Shown here: piece after piece, positions 27,911-36,773 of the stretch | Numbering within the stretch: the first letter of the stretch is position 1 | How the letters are laid out: every line of letters begins with the position of its first letter | Translations under genes and position numbers: made by a program | Notes under the pieces: model-generated | What the model was told of the DNA's origin: nothing | Database searches by the model: none | The model's input: only the letters and a program-made list of their open reading frames with translations | Source: Alphaproteobacteria bacterium | GTDB taxonomy: Bacteria > Pseudomonadota > Alphaproteobacteria > Rhizobiales > JAKIUO01 | Direction: 5' to 3' | NCBI GenBank assembly: GCA_024280895.1 | Contig: JAJRPI010000051.1 | Span: 38,085 to 102,084 of the forward strand | Length of the DNA: 64,000 nucleotides

Positions 27911-28579
27911 ATGAGCAAGCTTATGAGACAGAATGTAAACGGAAAAATGAAATTTGGCGCTGGCTTTGTGAGCCGTGCAGCCGCTGGTGTTCTGGCAATC
28001 ACTTTGCTGACAGCCTCGGCTGGCGCGCAGGACTATGAAACAACAACAGATGTTTTTGAGCTGTCCTTGTCAAAAACGACAGAGCTTGGTCTTTATTTGA
28101 CATCTAGCGAGGGCCATCGCTTCAAAACGCAAAATCCCAAAATCCTGTTTCTCGATGTGCGCACCCGCGCAGAGGTGAATTTTCTGGGCATGCCGGATGT
28201 CGCGGATGCCAATATTCCCATCAAGCCGTTCACGACTGTGCTTGCCAAGAGCGGCAAAAACTATCAGCGCGTTGACAATGAGCATTTTGTGCCAGCGATC
28301 ACTGACCTGATTGCCCGCAAAAAGCTTGGTGAAGATCCCGTCATTTTTGTCATGTGCCGTAATGGCAAGGGAAGCGCTATCGCCGCCAATCGGCTGGCCG
28401 AATATGGATACACGAAAGTCTACAGCATTGTTGATGGCTATGAAGGCGATTTCGATGCTAACGGCAAACGCACGGTCAATGGCTGGAAAAATGCTGGCCT
28501 GCCTTGGTCCTATGGTGTCGGTAAGGATCGCGCCTATAATTACAAACCCGCCAAGCAGCACGCATCAGCTGGCTTCTAA
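27911..28579 (+). CDS. Secreted rhodanese-like protein
   Basis: 222 residues from ATG 27911, 7 bases after GGAG (ATGs at 27839 and 27905 are less well placed). Signal peptide to about residue 41 (TASAGA-QD), so periplasmic. Rhodanese domain: PKILFLDVRTRAEVNFLG near 78, PVIFVMCRNGKGSAIAANRL with the active Cys near 149, YSIVDGYEGDFD near 175. The CRNGKGS loop is longer-charged than usual and ends in the conserved Ser. It may handle sulfur or act in periplasmic redox; the substrate is unknown. It is followed 35 bp downstream by a strong hairpin terminator. Confidence 0.85.
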   Translation: MSKLMRQNVNGKMKFGAGFVSRAAAGVLAITLLTASAGAQDYETTTDVFELSLSKTTELGLYLTSSEGHRFKTQNPKILFLDVRTRAEVNFLGMPDVADANIPIKPFTTVLAKSGKNYQRVDNEHFVPAITDLIARKKLGEDPVIFVMCRNGKGSAIAANRLAEYGYTKVYSIVDGYEGDFDANGKRTVNGWKNAGLPWSYGVGKDRAYNYKPAKQHASAGF

Positions 28580-28613
28580 GGCACGTCTTCTACTCATTTT
28601 CTCGAGATCAAAT

Positions 28614-28640
28614 AAAGGGCGCGATAATATCGCGCCCTTT
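28614..28640 (+). terminator. Rho-independent terminator
   Basis: Perfect 13-bp arms AAAGGGCGCGATA / TATCGCGCCCTTT with a one-base centre, then TTTATT-type tail. It ends the rhodanese transcript (stop 28579). It is symmetric and could also stop minus-strand transcription. Confidence 0.85.
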
Positions 28641-28722
28641 ATTGCTGTCTTTATTTGCTCGCTTGTGGATTGGTACTTTGGCTTTTTTGGTTTCTTTCTT
28701 GACGATGCGGCTTGATCTCTTT

Positions 28723-28752
28723 AGTTATTTATTGATCGTTCAATAAATAACT
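28723..28752. promoter_or_regulatory. Perfect palindrome before the TetR gene (operator)
   Basis: 13-bp arms AGTTATTTATTGA and TCAATAAATAACT around TCGT, ending 11 bp before the ATG of the TetR-family gene. A palindrome in this position is the classical autorepressor site of TetR proteins. Confidence 0.75.
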
Positions 28753-28763
28753 GGGGGGGTGAA

Positions 28764-29354
28764 ATGGCTCGACCACGCAAGCAGGATAAAAAACGCATAT
28801 TGGCAGCTGCCTGGGAGCTGTTTCGCGTTCACGGCTATGAGGCCTCCTCGATCAAGAAAATCGAGCGGGCCACGGGACAAAAAGCGGGCAGTCTCTACAA
28901 TGATTTTGGCAGTAAACAGGGGCTGATGGTGCAGGCGATTGACGCTTATATCGGTGATGTGGTTGGGCCTCGCATTGACAAGTACCTGTCGGATCCAGAT
29001 CCTTTAAATGGCATTCGGCAACTGTTTTGCAGCACCTTCAACGAGCAGGCACCGGCAATAAGAGGCTGTCTGTTGACCAATACCATAGGAGAATTTGCCA
29101 GCACCGATGACGAGATCAGTTCTGTTGTGGCGCGCGGGTTTGATGCGCTGCGGGCGGGATTTGAGGGTGCGTATGGGCGGGCGCAAGAGCTGGGTATTGG
29201 CAATCTGGCTCTGTCTCCGCAAAAGGCAGCCGGTTTTTTGCTGGTGAGCTATCAGGGCATTTTGGTGCTGGCCCGCGCCAATCATTCATCGAGCGATCTG
29301 CGAAACAGCGTTGAGATCATCATTCAATCCATCGAAAAGGAAACAGTGCAATGA
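28764..29354 (+). CDS. TetR/AcrR-family transcriptional regulator
   Basis: 196 residues, ATG at 28764 after GGGGGGTGAA. N-terminal TetR HTH at about residues 8-55: ILAAAWELFRVHGYEASSIKKIERATGQKAGSLYNDFGSKQGL, with the usual G-S-L-Y-x-x-F-x-S-K pattern. The C-terminal ligand-binding domain resembles the TetR_C (QacR/AefR-like) type, with an AIRGCLLTNT segment near 93. The perfect palindrome directly upstream is probably its own operator. Overlaps the SnoaL-like gene by 4 bp (ATGA), so the two are one operon. Confidence 0.93.
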   Translation: MARPRKQDKKRILAAAWELFRVHGYEASSIKKIERATGQKAGSLYNDFGSKQGLMVQAIDAYIGDVVGPRIDKYLSDPDPLNGIRQLFCSTFNEQAPAIRGCLLTNTIGEFASTDDEISSVVARGFDALRAGFEGAYGRAQELGIGNLALSPQKAAGFLLVSYQGILVLARANHSSSDLRNSVEIIIQSIEKETVQ

Positions 29355-29710
29355 AGAAAATATGGGACGAATACGCCTTGAGCTGGTCAGAAACCGATGA
29401 GACGGCACGGCTGAAAATATTCGCATCCTGCCTTGGAGAGGCGATCGCCTATTGTGATCCCATGATGAACACCAGCGGCTACGAGGAGCTGTCTGGCTAT
29501 ATGAATGGATTTCAGCAACAATTGCCTGGGCACAGGTTTGTTATTGATGAGGTAATGGCTCACAATGGCCGTTGTCTGGCCAAATGGACCCTTAGCAGCC
29601 AAGAGCATGGCGCGGTCCACGAAGGCACCAGCTTTGCCGAAGTGGGAGAAGACGGCAGGCTGACCAATATCACCGGTTTTTTTCCAATGGAATATTACGC
29701 GGCCCGATAA
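29351..29710 (+). CDS. NTF2-like (SnoaL-type) protein
   Basis: 119 residues; ATG overlaps the TetR stop (ATGA). The sequence W-x-x-Y-x-x-x-WS-x-x-D-x-x-A near the N-terminus, YCDP near residue 35 and the final NITGFFP strand are typical of SnoaL/NTF2-like alpha+beta cone domains, which bind or isomerise small molecules. Translational coupling to the TetR gene suggests it acts on or senses the regulator's ligand. Substrate unknown. Confidence 0.8.
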   Translation: MKKIWDEYALSWSETDETARLKIFASCLGEAIAYCDPMMNTSGYEELSGYMNGFQQQLPGHRFVIDEVMAHNGRCLAKWTLSSQEHGAVHEGTSFAEVGEDGRLTNITGFFPMEYYAAR

Positions 29711-29787
29711 GACTAGCGTAATTGGTAGGATGAGAACTATCCAAACAGCTATTGATGGAGGGGGCGTCATGCTGCTAAGACCCTCTC

Positions 29788-30603
29788 ATGTCAGAACCCA
29801 CCAAAATTAATAATAATCCCGACACCCCCGTGGTGATATTGGCCGAGCCGCAGCTTGGCGAGAATATAGGTACCGCCGCACGGGCTATGGCAAATTTTGG
29901 CCTGCAGGAATTGCGGCTGGTGCGTCCACGCGATGGCTGGCCCTCTGAGAGTGCTGACAAGGCGGCGGCCGGGGCCTTGTTTGTGACCCAAAACGCTATT
30001 TGTTTTGACAGCATGGAAGAAGCGGTGGGTGATTTGACATATGTTTATGCGACAACGGCTCGGCCGCGTGACATGCACAAACCCGTCGTGTCTCCACAAT
30101 CGGCTGCGCGCGAGATCCATCAACGCAGTAAAACGGGGGAAGGGCGCTCTGGTTTGATGTTTGGACGTGAGCGCTGGGGGCTCAATAATGACGAGATCGC
30201 CCTGAGCGATGCGATTTGCATGGCGCCGGTGAACCCCGAATTTGCCAGTATCAATATTGCTCAAGCGGTTTTATTACTGGGCTACGAATGGTTCAAGCAG
30301 GGGAACTCGGGCTCGCTTGGGCGCAGAACCCAGTTTGATGGTATGGATGGCGAAGGCATGGGTATGGCAGCCAAAGATACGCGGCCTGCCACCAAAAAAG
30401 AACTGATTGGCTTTTTTGAGCATTTAGAAAAAGAACTCGATCATGCAGGTTTTTTGTGGCCGCCAGAAAAGCGCCCCAATATGGTGCGTAATCTGCGTCA
30501 TATGTTTCAAAGACTGCAGGCGACGGAACAAGATGTGCGTAGCCTGCGTGGAATTGTGTCCTCTTTGTCACGAGGTCCTGTTAGTAAAAAACATAAGGAT
30601 TAG
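29788..30603 (+). CDS. trmJ: tRNA (cytidine/uridine-2'-O-)-methyltransferase
   Basis: 271 residues, a SpoU/TrmD-fold (SPOUT) methyltransferase. Motif 1 PQLGENIGTAARAMANFG near residue 21, motif 2 GLMFGRERWGLNNDE near 121, motif 3 NPEFASINIAQAVLLLGYEW near 149. TrmJ methylates the ribose of nucleotide 32 in the tRNA anticodon loop with S-adenosylmethionine. The C-terminal extension (HLEKELDHAGFLWPPEKRPNM) matches the TrmJ type. Preceded by a short region with no recognised site. Confidence 0.9.
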   Translation: MSEPTKINNNPDTPVVILAEPQLGENIGTAARAMANFGLQELRLVRPRDGWPSESADKAAAGALFVTQNAICFDSMEEAVGDLTYVYATTARPRDMHKPVVSPQSAAREIHQRSKTGEGRSGLMFGRERWGLNNDEIALSDAICMAPVNPEFASINIAQAVLLLGYEWFKQGNSGSLGRRTQFDGMDGEGMGMAAKDTRPATKKELIGFFEHLEKELDHAGFLWPPEKRPNMVRNLRHMFQRLQATEQDVRSLRGIVSSLSRGPVSKKHKD

Positions 30604-30763
30604 GGCCTGCCTTATTCCCGCCGTCTTTGTGCGATGACGAATAGCACACATGAAAAGTTGGGGGTGTGGTATTGATCAATTTTGCCTGCATTTGGACAAC
30701 AACAGAGTTGATCATTGGGGTATTGAAGTGAGCACCATTGAATATGTCAGGGGCCGAAAAAAT

Positions 30764-31432
30764 ATGAGCATGATAATACATAGAAATAAAAATGCCGTTT
30801 GCGATCTTCACACCCGGTCTGTTTGGCGCAGTGTGAGCACTGTGATCGCAGCTTTTGGGATGGTGCTTGTCGTGAACGCGACATTGCCAGGTAAAGCTGT
30901 TGGCGCAGAGCCCAAGAAACAGCTTTCTGCCAAGGCGGTGAAATATCTTATGAGCCTGACATGGGCGATTATGCCTGACAAAATCAAAGGCCCTAAAGGT
31001 GTAGAAATCCCCATCGATAAAACCAAGCGTGACGAAGCACAGGTGCCGCTTGATGATGCCCGCAGGGTCATTATGGTGGCAAGGCGTTCCGCGCATGCGC
31101 AGATCTGTAAAATGCCCAAGCTGCAAAAAGCCAATTATCGCACCATGATGCAATTGGAAATGAAAGCCAAAAAATGGTCGCGCAAGCAAATTGTCTATCT
31201 GAATCAGTTACATCTGTTTACGGTTATGTGGCTGACAGGCAATGTGACAATTTCCGAAGACAGTGCAAAAAAAGACGATAAGAAAAAGAAAGTCCAGACC
31301 TGCACGCCTGAACAGCAGGTCAAGGTCAAGGCGCAGATCGAAAAATATTTAAAAGCCAATCCATTGCCGAAAAAAACGGCTAAAAAAGATAAGCCTGCCA
31401 AGCAAGAAAAAACCGCAAAAAAAGACAAGTAA
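30764..31432 (+). CDS. Hypothetical exported protein with Lys-rich tail
   Basis: 222 residues from ATG 30764, about 10 bases after AGGGG; the frame is open to an ATG at 30650. Signal peptide (hydrophobic at about residues 26-44, ending GKAVGA-E). The middle is a soluble, helical domain with Lys-rich PKGVEIPIDKTKRDEAQVPLDDARRVI and a Cys (AQICKMPKLQ). The last 50 residues are Lys/Ala repeats (KKTAKKDKPAKQEKTAKKDK), an acid-binding, possibly nucleic acid or peptidoglycan contacting tail. It lies 13 bp upstream of murI. I do not recognise the family. Confidence 0.75.
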   Translation: MSMIIHRNKNAVCDLHTRSVWRSVSTVIAAFGMVLVVNATLPGKAVGAEPKKQLSAKAVKYLMSLTWAIMPDKIKGPKGVEIPIDKTKRDEAQVPLDDARRVIMVARRSAHAQICKMPKLQKANYRTMMQLEMKAKKWSRKQIVYLNQLHLFTVMWLTGNVTISEDSAKKDDKKKKVQTCTPEQQVKVKAQIEKYLKANPLPKKTAKKDKPAKQEKTAKKDK

Positions 31433-31445
31433 GGCTGATGGGATC

Positions 31446-32294
31446 GTGACGGCGCAAACCAACCTAAAAGCCCCTAAAGCTCCAAAAATTATTGTCTTTG
31501 ATTCCGGGCTTGGTGGCTTGACCGTTTACCGCGAGCTGCGCGCCGCGCTTCCAGATGCGCACTATCTCTATATCGCCGATACAGATGCGTTTCCCTATGG
31601 CAACCTTCACAAAGACGAGTTGGTGACGCGGCTACTGGCACTGTTTGATCGTTTGATCGAACGTGAGAACCCTGATGTCTGTGTTATTGCCTGCAACACC
31701 GCGAGCACCATCGCGCTGGCTACCTTGCGAGAACATTTTGACGTGCCGTTCATTGGTACGGTGCCGGCCATCAAGGTCGCGGCTGGGCAATCAAGCTCAA
31801 AGCTATTCTCGGTATTGGCGACCCCGTCCACCGTCGCCCAAGACTATACGCAAGATCTCGTGGAGCGCTATGCCAGCTCTTGCGAAGTGACGCTTGTTGG
31901 CTCACGGGATCTGGCGGGGCTTGCCGAACAGTTTATGCGCGGTGAAAAGCTCGATGAGGATCTTTTGCACCATGAGATTGCCCCTGCCTTTGTTGAAAAG
32001 GGCGATGAGCGCACGGATTGCATTGCCCTTGGTTGTACCCATTATCCCTTGCTGGTTGATCTCATGCGCAAGGTTGCCCCTTGGCCGGTGGCCTATATTG
32101 ACCCCGCCGCCGCCATTGCCCGTCAAACAAACAAGGTTTTATCGCAGAGCAATATGCAAAAACACGTTGCTATCGCAAGCACAGCAAATCAATTGCTCTA
32201 TACCGGCGGAGATGGCATCGGCGAGAACATGTCGACCTTTTTACAGGCGATGGGGCTGAATGATGTGACCCAAGACGAGATCCTTGGCGGGTGA
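31446..32294 (+). CDS. murI: Glutamate racemase
   Basis: 282 residues with a GTG start. Converts L- to D-glutamate for peptidoglycan precursors. Visible motifs: IIVFDSGLGGLTVYRELRA near 15, the two catalytic Cys motifs ACNTAST near 80 and ALGCTHYPLL near 198, and FIGTVPAIKVAA near 103. The length is normal. It starts 13 bp after the Lys-rich protein gene and converges with nadE, with the palindrome 32354-32375 between them. Confidence 0.96.
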   Translation: MTAQTNLKAPKAPKIIVFDSGLGGLTVYRELRAALPDAHYLYIADTDAFPYGNLHKDELVTRLLALFDRLIERENPDVCVIACNTASTIALATLREHFDVPFIGTVPAIKVAAGQSSSKLFSVLATPSTVAQDYTQDLVERYASSCEVTLVGSRDLAGLAEQFMRGEKLDEDLLHHEIAPAFVEKGDERTDCIALGCTHYPLLVDLMRKVAPWPVAYIDPAAAIARQTNKVLSQSNMQKHVAIASTANQLLYTGGDGIGENMSTFLQAMGLNDVTQDEILGG

Positions 32295-32353
32295 TTAGCT
32301 GCAAACCTGATTAGGGTCGTGTTTGTTTTCAGTAATGTCCTGTGCGGACGGCA

Positions 32354-32375
32354 ATTAAGGGACAAGTCCCTTAAT
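32354..32375. terminator. Palindrome between convergent murI and nadE
   Basis: ATTAAGGGAC and GTCCCTTAAT around AA. It is a perfect 10-bp inverted repeat and lies 60 bp after murI and 75 bp after nadE, so a bidirectional terminator is likely, although no long T run follows. The same pattern, GGGGAC/GTCCCC, occurs at 41248-41265. Confidence 0.5.
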
Positions 32376-32383
32376 AATCCCAC

Positions 32384-32446
32384 TTTGGGGTGCAGGGGCT
32401 CGCCTCTGCCGCTGTGCGCGTAGCACGCCCGCCCGGCGAGGGCATT
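32384..32446. repeat. GC-rich intergenic repeat, copy 1
   Basis: TTTGGGGTGCAGGGGCTCGCC...CCCGGCGAGGGCATT, adjacent to nadE's 3' end. It shares word order (GGGT-GGGCTCGCC-CGGCGAGGnCATT) with 41753-41812. Confidence 0.45.
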
Positions 32447-32449
32447 CCC

Positions 32450-34126
32450 TTAAACAGGGTCGCGGAATTTGTTGGTGATGGGGTAGCGGCGGTCGCGGCC
32501 GAAATTGCGGCTGGTGATCTTGATCCCCGGCGCGGCCTGACGGCGTTTATATTCTGCGATATAAAGAAGATGTTCGATCTTTTTGACCACGTCTTTGTCG
32601 TGGCCTTTGCCGATAATGTCAGTCACCGACATTTCCTTTTCGACAAGGCTTGAAAGAATGTCGTCGAGGATCTCGTAGGGGGGCAGGCTGTCATCGTCGC
32701 GCTGGTCTTCTCGTAGCTCGGCGGAGGGCGGTTTGGTGATGATGTTTTGCGGTATGACAAGACCATCTGGACCAAGTGCGCCTTGTGGTTTATGCTCATT
32801 GCGCCAGCGGCACAAGGCAAACACCTGCATTTTATAGACGTCCTTGATGGGGTTGAAGCCGCCGTTCATATCGCCATAAATGGTGGCATATCCCACTGAC
32901 ATTTCCGATTTGTTACCTGTGGTGACGAGCATCAGATTGAACTTGTTGGAGATCGCCATGAGCATGACGCCTCTGGTGCGCGATTGCAGGTTTTCTTCGG
33001 TCACGTCGGTTTTGTGATCCTTGAAAAGCGGTGCCAGCTCTTCAAGAAAACCGCTCACCGGTTTTTCGATAGGCAGGGTGTCATAGGGAACGTCGAGCGC
33101 TTTCGCGCACTCCTTGGCATCCTTGAGACTTTCATCTGAGGTGTAGTGGTATGGCAGCATAACGCAATAGACGCGAGATGGCCCCAGCGCATCAACGGCA
33201 ATCGCCGCGCAGATGGCGCTATCAACGCCCCCCGACAAGCCCAGCACAACCCCTGGAAAGCCGTTTTTTTCTACATAGTCGCGCAAGCCCAGTACGAGTG
33301 CCGCGTAGGTGGCCCCGTCTCCATTGGCCCAGCTGTCCTTGTCGGCTTTTTCACATACCCAGTGCTCTTCGTTTTTGGTCCAGTTGGAGATGAGCAGGGC
33401 AGGGGCAAAGTCAGGGCCTTGCAGGGCGATGCTTTGATCATTGTTGCAAATGAACGAGGCGCCATCAAATACCAGCTCATCTTGTCCGCCAACCTGATTG
33501 ACATAGAGCAATGGCAGGCCCGTTTCCTTTATGCGTTGTTTTACGACCTGTTGGCGGGCCGCTTGCTTGTCAACGCTAAAAGGTGAGCCATTGGGGACGA
33601 TAAGGATTTGTGCACCCTGCCTGGCAAGATGGCGGCAAATATCGCCATTGCTCCAGATATCTTCGCAAATGGGCGTGCCAAGCTTGATCCCGTGAATGTC
33701 GATGGGTTCTGGCAAGGGCCCCGCGCCAAACACCCGTTTTTCATCAAACACTGAATAGTTTGGCAGATCGCGCTTGAAGATGAGCTGTTTGACCTTGCCA
33801 TCTGCAAGTAGCGCAACGGCGTTATAGAGCTTGTTATCTTCGTGCCACGGCGTACCGATCAGGATGGCTGTTTCGCTGTCTTTGGTGAGTTTTGCAAGGC
33901 TCTTTATGGCGTCCATCGCCGCACTTTGAAAAGATGGTTTGAGGATCAGGTCTTCAGGGGGGTATCCAGTGATAAACAGCTCGGTGAATACCACTAGATC
34001 ACAAGAGGCATTTTGGGCCTCATCAAAGGCTTTTATTGCTTGTTTGGCATTGCCCTCAAGATCCCCAACGGTCGGGTTCAGCTGGGCAAGCGCGATGCGC
34101 AATTTGCGGGGTGTGTTATGGGCCAT
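32450..34126 (-). CDS. nadE: Glutamine-dependent NAD+ synthetase
   Basis: 558 residues from ATG 34126 (a TTG at 34162 is possible). N-terminal nitrilase-like amidase, residues 1-260, with catalytic Glu (FTELFITGYPPEDL), Lys (IFKRDLPNYSVFDE) and Cys (TPICEDIW); it supplies ammonia from glutamine. C-terminal synthetase domain with the P-loop VVLGLSGGVDSAICAAIAVDALG near 290 and TGNKSEMSVGYATIYGDMNGG. It makes NAD+ from nicotinate adenine dinucleotide in the cytoplasm. It diverges from rpmI-rplT. Confidence 0.95.
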   Translation of the reverse strand: MAHNTPRKLRIALAQLNPTVGDLEGNAKQAIKAFDEAQNASCDLVVFTELFITGYPPEDLILKPSFQSAAMDAIKSLAKLTKDSETAILIGTPWHEDNKLYNAVALLADGKVKQLIFKRDLPNYSVFDEKRVFGAGPLPEPIDIHGIKLGTPICEDIWSNGDICRHLARQGAQILIVPNGSPFSVDKQAARQQVVKQRIKETGLPLLYVNQVGGQDELVFDGASFICNNDQSIALQGPDFAPALLISNWTKNEEHWVCEKADKDSWANGDGATYAALVLGLRDYVEKNGFPGVVLGLSGGVDSAICAAIAVDALGPSRVYCVMLPYHYTSDESLKDAKECAKALDVPYDTLPIEKPVSGFLEELAPLFKDHKTDVTEENLQSRTRGVMLMAISNKFNLMLVTTGNKSEMSVGYATIYGDMNGGFNPIKDVYKMQVFALCRWRNEHKPQGALGPDGLVIPQNIITKPPSAELREDQRDDDSLPPYEILDDILSSLVEKEMSVTDIIGKGHDKDVVKKIEHLLYIAEYKRRQAAPGIKITSRNFGRDRRYPITNKFRDPV

Positions 34127-34193
34127 AAGCGACTGTTTACGTCCTGTTGCGTCTGGCCGCAAGAGCTGGTCTCTATCTATCGTGAAGAGTTTG

Positions 34194-34222
34194 CTTGAAA
34201 GCTTGAGTGAAAACCCTTATAA
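34194..34222 (+). promoter_or_regulatory. Promoter of the rpmI operon
   Basis: CTTGAA (34194-34199), 17-bp spacer, TTATAA (34217-34222), matching the alphaproteobacterial housekeeping consensus. A leader of about 125 nt follows before rpmI; I see no clear riboregulatory fold in it. Confidence 0.6.
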
Positions 34223-34353
34223 AACTTCTTCCCGAACAGTCCGGCGGGGCATGCCGTGGCAGTTCTTTAAGCGCAAATCAGGGATATTTTCGATGGGACT
34301 GCCTATTGTGGCGGGCCTGACGCTTATCCCATATCTGATCGGAGATGACGCAA

Positions 34354-34551
34354 ATGCCCAAGATGAAAACAAAAAGTGGCGTGAAAAAACGCTTCAAACT
34401 GACCTCCAAAGGCAAAGTCCGTGGCGGCCAGGCTGGTAAACAGCACGGCATGATGAAGAGATCCAAGAAATTTATTCGCAATGCGCGGGGCACAACATTG
34501 CTCGCTGATTGTGATGCCAGAATCATCAAGAAATTTATGCCATACGGCTAG
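34354..34551 (+). CDS. rpmI: 50S ribosomal protein L35
   Basis: 65 residues, starting [17 protein letters not shown]. The ATG at 34354 with GGAG upstream is chosen over an ATG at 34345. Matches L35 throughout ([20 protein letters not shown]). Upstream infC is absent: the neighbour is nadE on the other strand. Next gene is rplT after 55 bp. Confidence 0.97.
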   Translation: MPKMKTKSGVKKRFKLTSKGKVRGGQAGKQHGMMKRSKKFIRNARGTTLLADCDARIIKKFMPYG

Positions 34552-34606
34552 GTTTTCGATTTTAGATTTCTACAGATTTTAATTTCCCAAGTTTGAGGAG
34601 ACATTC

Positions 34607-34972
34607 ATGTCACGTGTAAAAAGAGGCGTTACAACACACGCCCGCCATCGTAAAATTATCAAAGCGGCCAAGGGCTATTATGGTCGCCGCAAGAATACGT
34701 TCCGCATTGCCAATCAGGCCGTGGAAAAAGCCGGCCAATATGCTTACCGCGACCGCAAAGTCAGAAAGCGGAATTTCCGCTCCTTGTGGATCCAGCGCAT
34801 CAATGCGGGCGTTCGTGCCTACACCGATAATGCCATGACATATGGACCGTTTATGAACGGTCTTGCCAAGGCCGGTATTGAAGTTGACCGCAAGGTTCTT
34901 GCTGATCTCGCCGTTCGTGATGTCGATGGTTTCAACGCCCTCGTCGATCAGGCCAAAGCGGCGCTGAAATAA
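34607..34972 (+). CDS. rplT: 50S ribosomal protein L20
   Basis: 121 residues, starting [19 protein letters not shown], with [16 protein letters not shown] in the middle; full-length L20. GAGGAGAC is close upstream. It helps 50S assembly and in many bacteria represses its own operon. Followed by an inverted-repeat element and pheS. Confidence 0.97.
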   Translation: MSRVKRGVTTHARHRKIIKAAKGYYGRRKNTFRIANQAVEKAGQYAYRDRKVRKRNFRSLWIQRINAGVRAYTDNAMTYGPFMNGLAKAGIEVDRKVLADLAVRDVDGFNALVDQAKAALK

Positions 34973-34990
34973 GCGTTTCGATTGAAAATT

Positions 34991-35114
34991 GTCATCCCCG
35001 CGAAGGCGGGGATCCATAGCCGCCGATCTAGCCATTTTAAGTCGTGACCCGTAGTTGGCTTTTCGATTGCTTTACGATGACAGGGAGTATGGTTCCCGCC
35101 TTCGCGGGGATGAC
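34991..35114. repeat. MITE-like element between rplT and pheS
   Basis: Left arm GTCATCCCCGCGAAGGCGGG at 34991 and inverted right arm CCCGCCTTCGCGGGGATGAC ending at 35114, with about 76 bp of unrelated sequence between. The ends match those of the 25.33-25.48 kb element. As RNA it would form a long hairpin in the operon. Confidence 0.65.
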
Positions 35115-35149
35115 ACCTGTGTTGGAATTTTGGGAATAGGTGCACCGCG

Positions 35150-36232
35150 ATGTCGGAAATCAAGCAGCTGGAAACTCAAATCCTTGCGGCCATTGCGGCT
35201 AGCGATGACCTGACTGGTCTCGAAGACATACGGGTCTCTGCGCTGGGTAAAAAGGGCAGTGTTTCAGCCTTGATGAAAGGGCTTGGGCAACTGCCGCCAG
35301 ACGAGCGCAAGAGCTTTGGTCAGCAGGTCAATGGTGTCAAGCAGGCACTGAACCAAGCGCTTGGTGATAAGAAAACGGCACTTGCAGATATTGCATTGGC
35401 GAAAAGGCTCGCATCCGAAAGCGCTGATGTGACGCTTCCCGTGCGCACTGGACCACTGGCTGAGGGCCGTATTCATCCTATTTCGCAAGTCATGGACGAG
35501 ATTAATGAGATCTTCGCGGATATGGGCTTTGATATTGCCGAGGGTCCTGATATCGAAGATGATTTCCATAATTTTACGGCTCTTAATATCCCTGCCGAGC
35601 ATCCGGCACGGCAAGAGCAGGACACCTTCTATTTTCCCAAACGTGCCGATGGTTCAAGTCTTGTTTTGCGTACGCATACGAGCCCAGTGCAGATCAGAAC
35701 CATGTTGTCGCGCAAGCCTCCCATTCGCATCATTGCACCGGGCCGCGTTTACCGCATTGACAGCGATCAGACCCACACGCCAATGTTTCATCAAGTCGAG
35801 GGACTGGTGATCGACGAAGAAACCCATATGGGGCATTTAAAGTGGGTGCTGGAAGAATTTCTCAAAGCCTTTTTTGAGGTTGAGAATGTGCAGATGCGCT
35901 TTCGCGCCAATCATTTTCCGTTTACCGAACCTTCAATGGAAGTCGACGTCAGGTATAAACGAGTTGGCAATGAGGTGCGGATAGGTGAGGGCGACGAGTG
36001 GATGGAGATTCTTGGCTGTGGCATGGTTCATCCCAATGTCTTGAAAGCTGTTGGCTATGATCCTGATCAATTACAGGGCTTTGCATTTGGCGTTGGCATC
36101 GACCGGTTGGCCATGCTGAAATATGGTGCGCCTGATTTGCGCGAATTCTTTGCAGCCGATATGCGCTGGCTGAAACATTACGGGTTCGGGGTACTTGATG
36201 TGCCGACCCTCGCGGGCGGACTTGGGTCTTGA
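35150..36232 (+). CDS. pheS: Phenylalanyl-tRNA synthetase alpha chain
   Basis: 360 residues. Class II synthetase motifs: N-terminal coiled coil, [16 protein letters not shown] near residue 106, motif 2 [29 protein letters not shown] near 200-226, motif 3 [17 protein letters not shown] near 310-330. It charges tRNA-Phe as an alpha2beta2 enzyme with pheT. A small cytochrome gene is placed between pheS and pheT. Confidence 0.97.
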   Translation: MSEIKQLETQILAAIAASDDLTGLEDIRVSALGKKGSVSALMKGLGQLPPDERKSFGQQVNGVKQALNQALGDKKTALADIALAKRLASESADVTLPVRTGPLAEGRIHPISQVMDEINEIFADMGFDIAEGPDIEDDFHNFTALNIPAEHPARQEQDTFYFPKRADGSSLVLRTHTSPVQIRTMLSRKPPIRIIAPGRVYRIDSDQTHTPMFHQVEGLVIDEETHMGHLKWVLEEFLKAFFEVENVQMRFRANHFPFTEPSMEVDVRYKRVGNEVRIGEGDEWMEILGCGMVHPNVLKAVGYDPDQLQGFAFGVGIDRLAMLKYGAPDLREFFAADMRWLKHYGFGVLDVPTLAGGLGS

Positions 36233-36281
36233 GAAAAGAACTTGGCTCCTAGAACAATAAATAATCGAAAAGGAACGTGAC

Positions 36282-36743
36282 ATGAAATTTCTTTGGACAG
36301 CACTGCTTGCATCATGGTTGGTGATCGGCGGATTGGTTTATCTATTTTTTATCAAAGGCTCTGTGGCCGAGGGCAGTGATGGTCGCACAGCAATTGTTCT
36401 GACCGAGGGGGAGCGAGATTTCGTCCTCACCGAGATGCGCGGATTTTTGACCGCCGTGCAGGGTGTCATTGAAGGCGTTGACGAAAAAGACATGAAAAAA
36501 GTTGCGCAGGCTGCCAAAGCCGCAGGGGCCGCTGCAACCGCAACGATGCCGGGTTCCCTGCCACGCAAATTGCCGCTTGGTTTCAAGCAGATGGGCCATC
36601 CAACCCATAAAGCTTTTGATGAACTGGCAATGGAGGCATCCGACATTGGCGATGCTGATCTGGTAATCAAAAAACTTAGCACTCTCATGAATAACTGCGT
36701 CGCCTGTCACGCCACATACAAGCTAGAGGTCGGCGCGAAATAA
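36282..36743 (+). CDS. Class II (c'-type) cytochrome c
   Basis: 153 residues. An N-terminal membrane segment or signal sequence (residues 5-25) is followed by helices and a single C-terminal CVACH haem-binding site near residue 141, as in cytochrome c'/c556 four-helix proteins. It is exported, haem-linked and probably periplasmic. It sits between pheS (49 bp) and pheT (30 bp), same strand, where no gene is usually found. The function is unknown; it may be a redox or gas sensor. Confidence 0.85.
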   Translation: MKFLWTALLASWLVIGGLVYLFFIKGSVAEGSDGRTAIVLTEGERDFVLTEMRGFLTAVQGVIEGVDEKDMKKVAQAAKAAGAAATATMPGSLPRKLPLGFKQMGHPTHKAFDELAMEASDIGDADLVIKKLSTLMNNCVACHATYKLEVGAK

Positions 36744-36773
36744 CCTTCGCGACTTTCACCAAGGATTTGAGAT

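Noticed and set aside
33939..34439. ORF upstream of and overlapping rpmI
   Set aside because: Frame runs antisense to nadE and out of frame into rpmI; no leader-peptide signature beyond an open frame.
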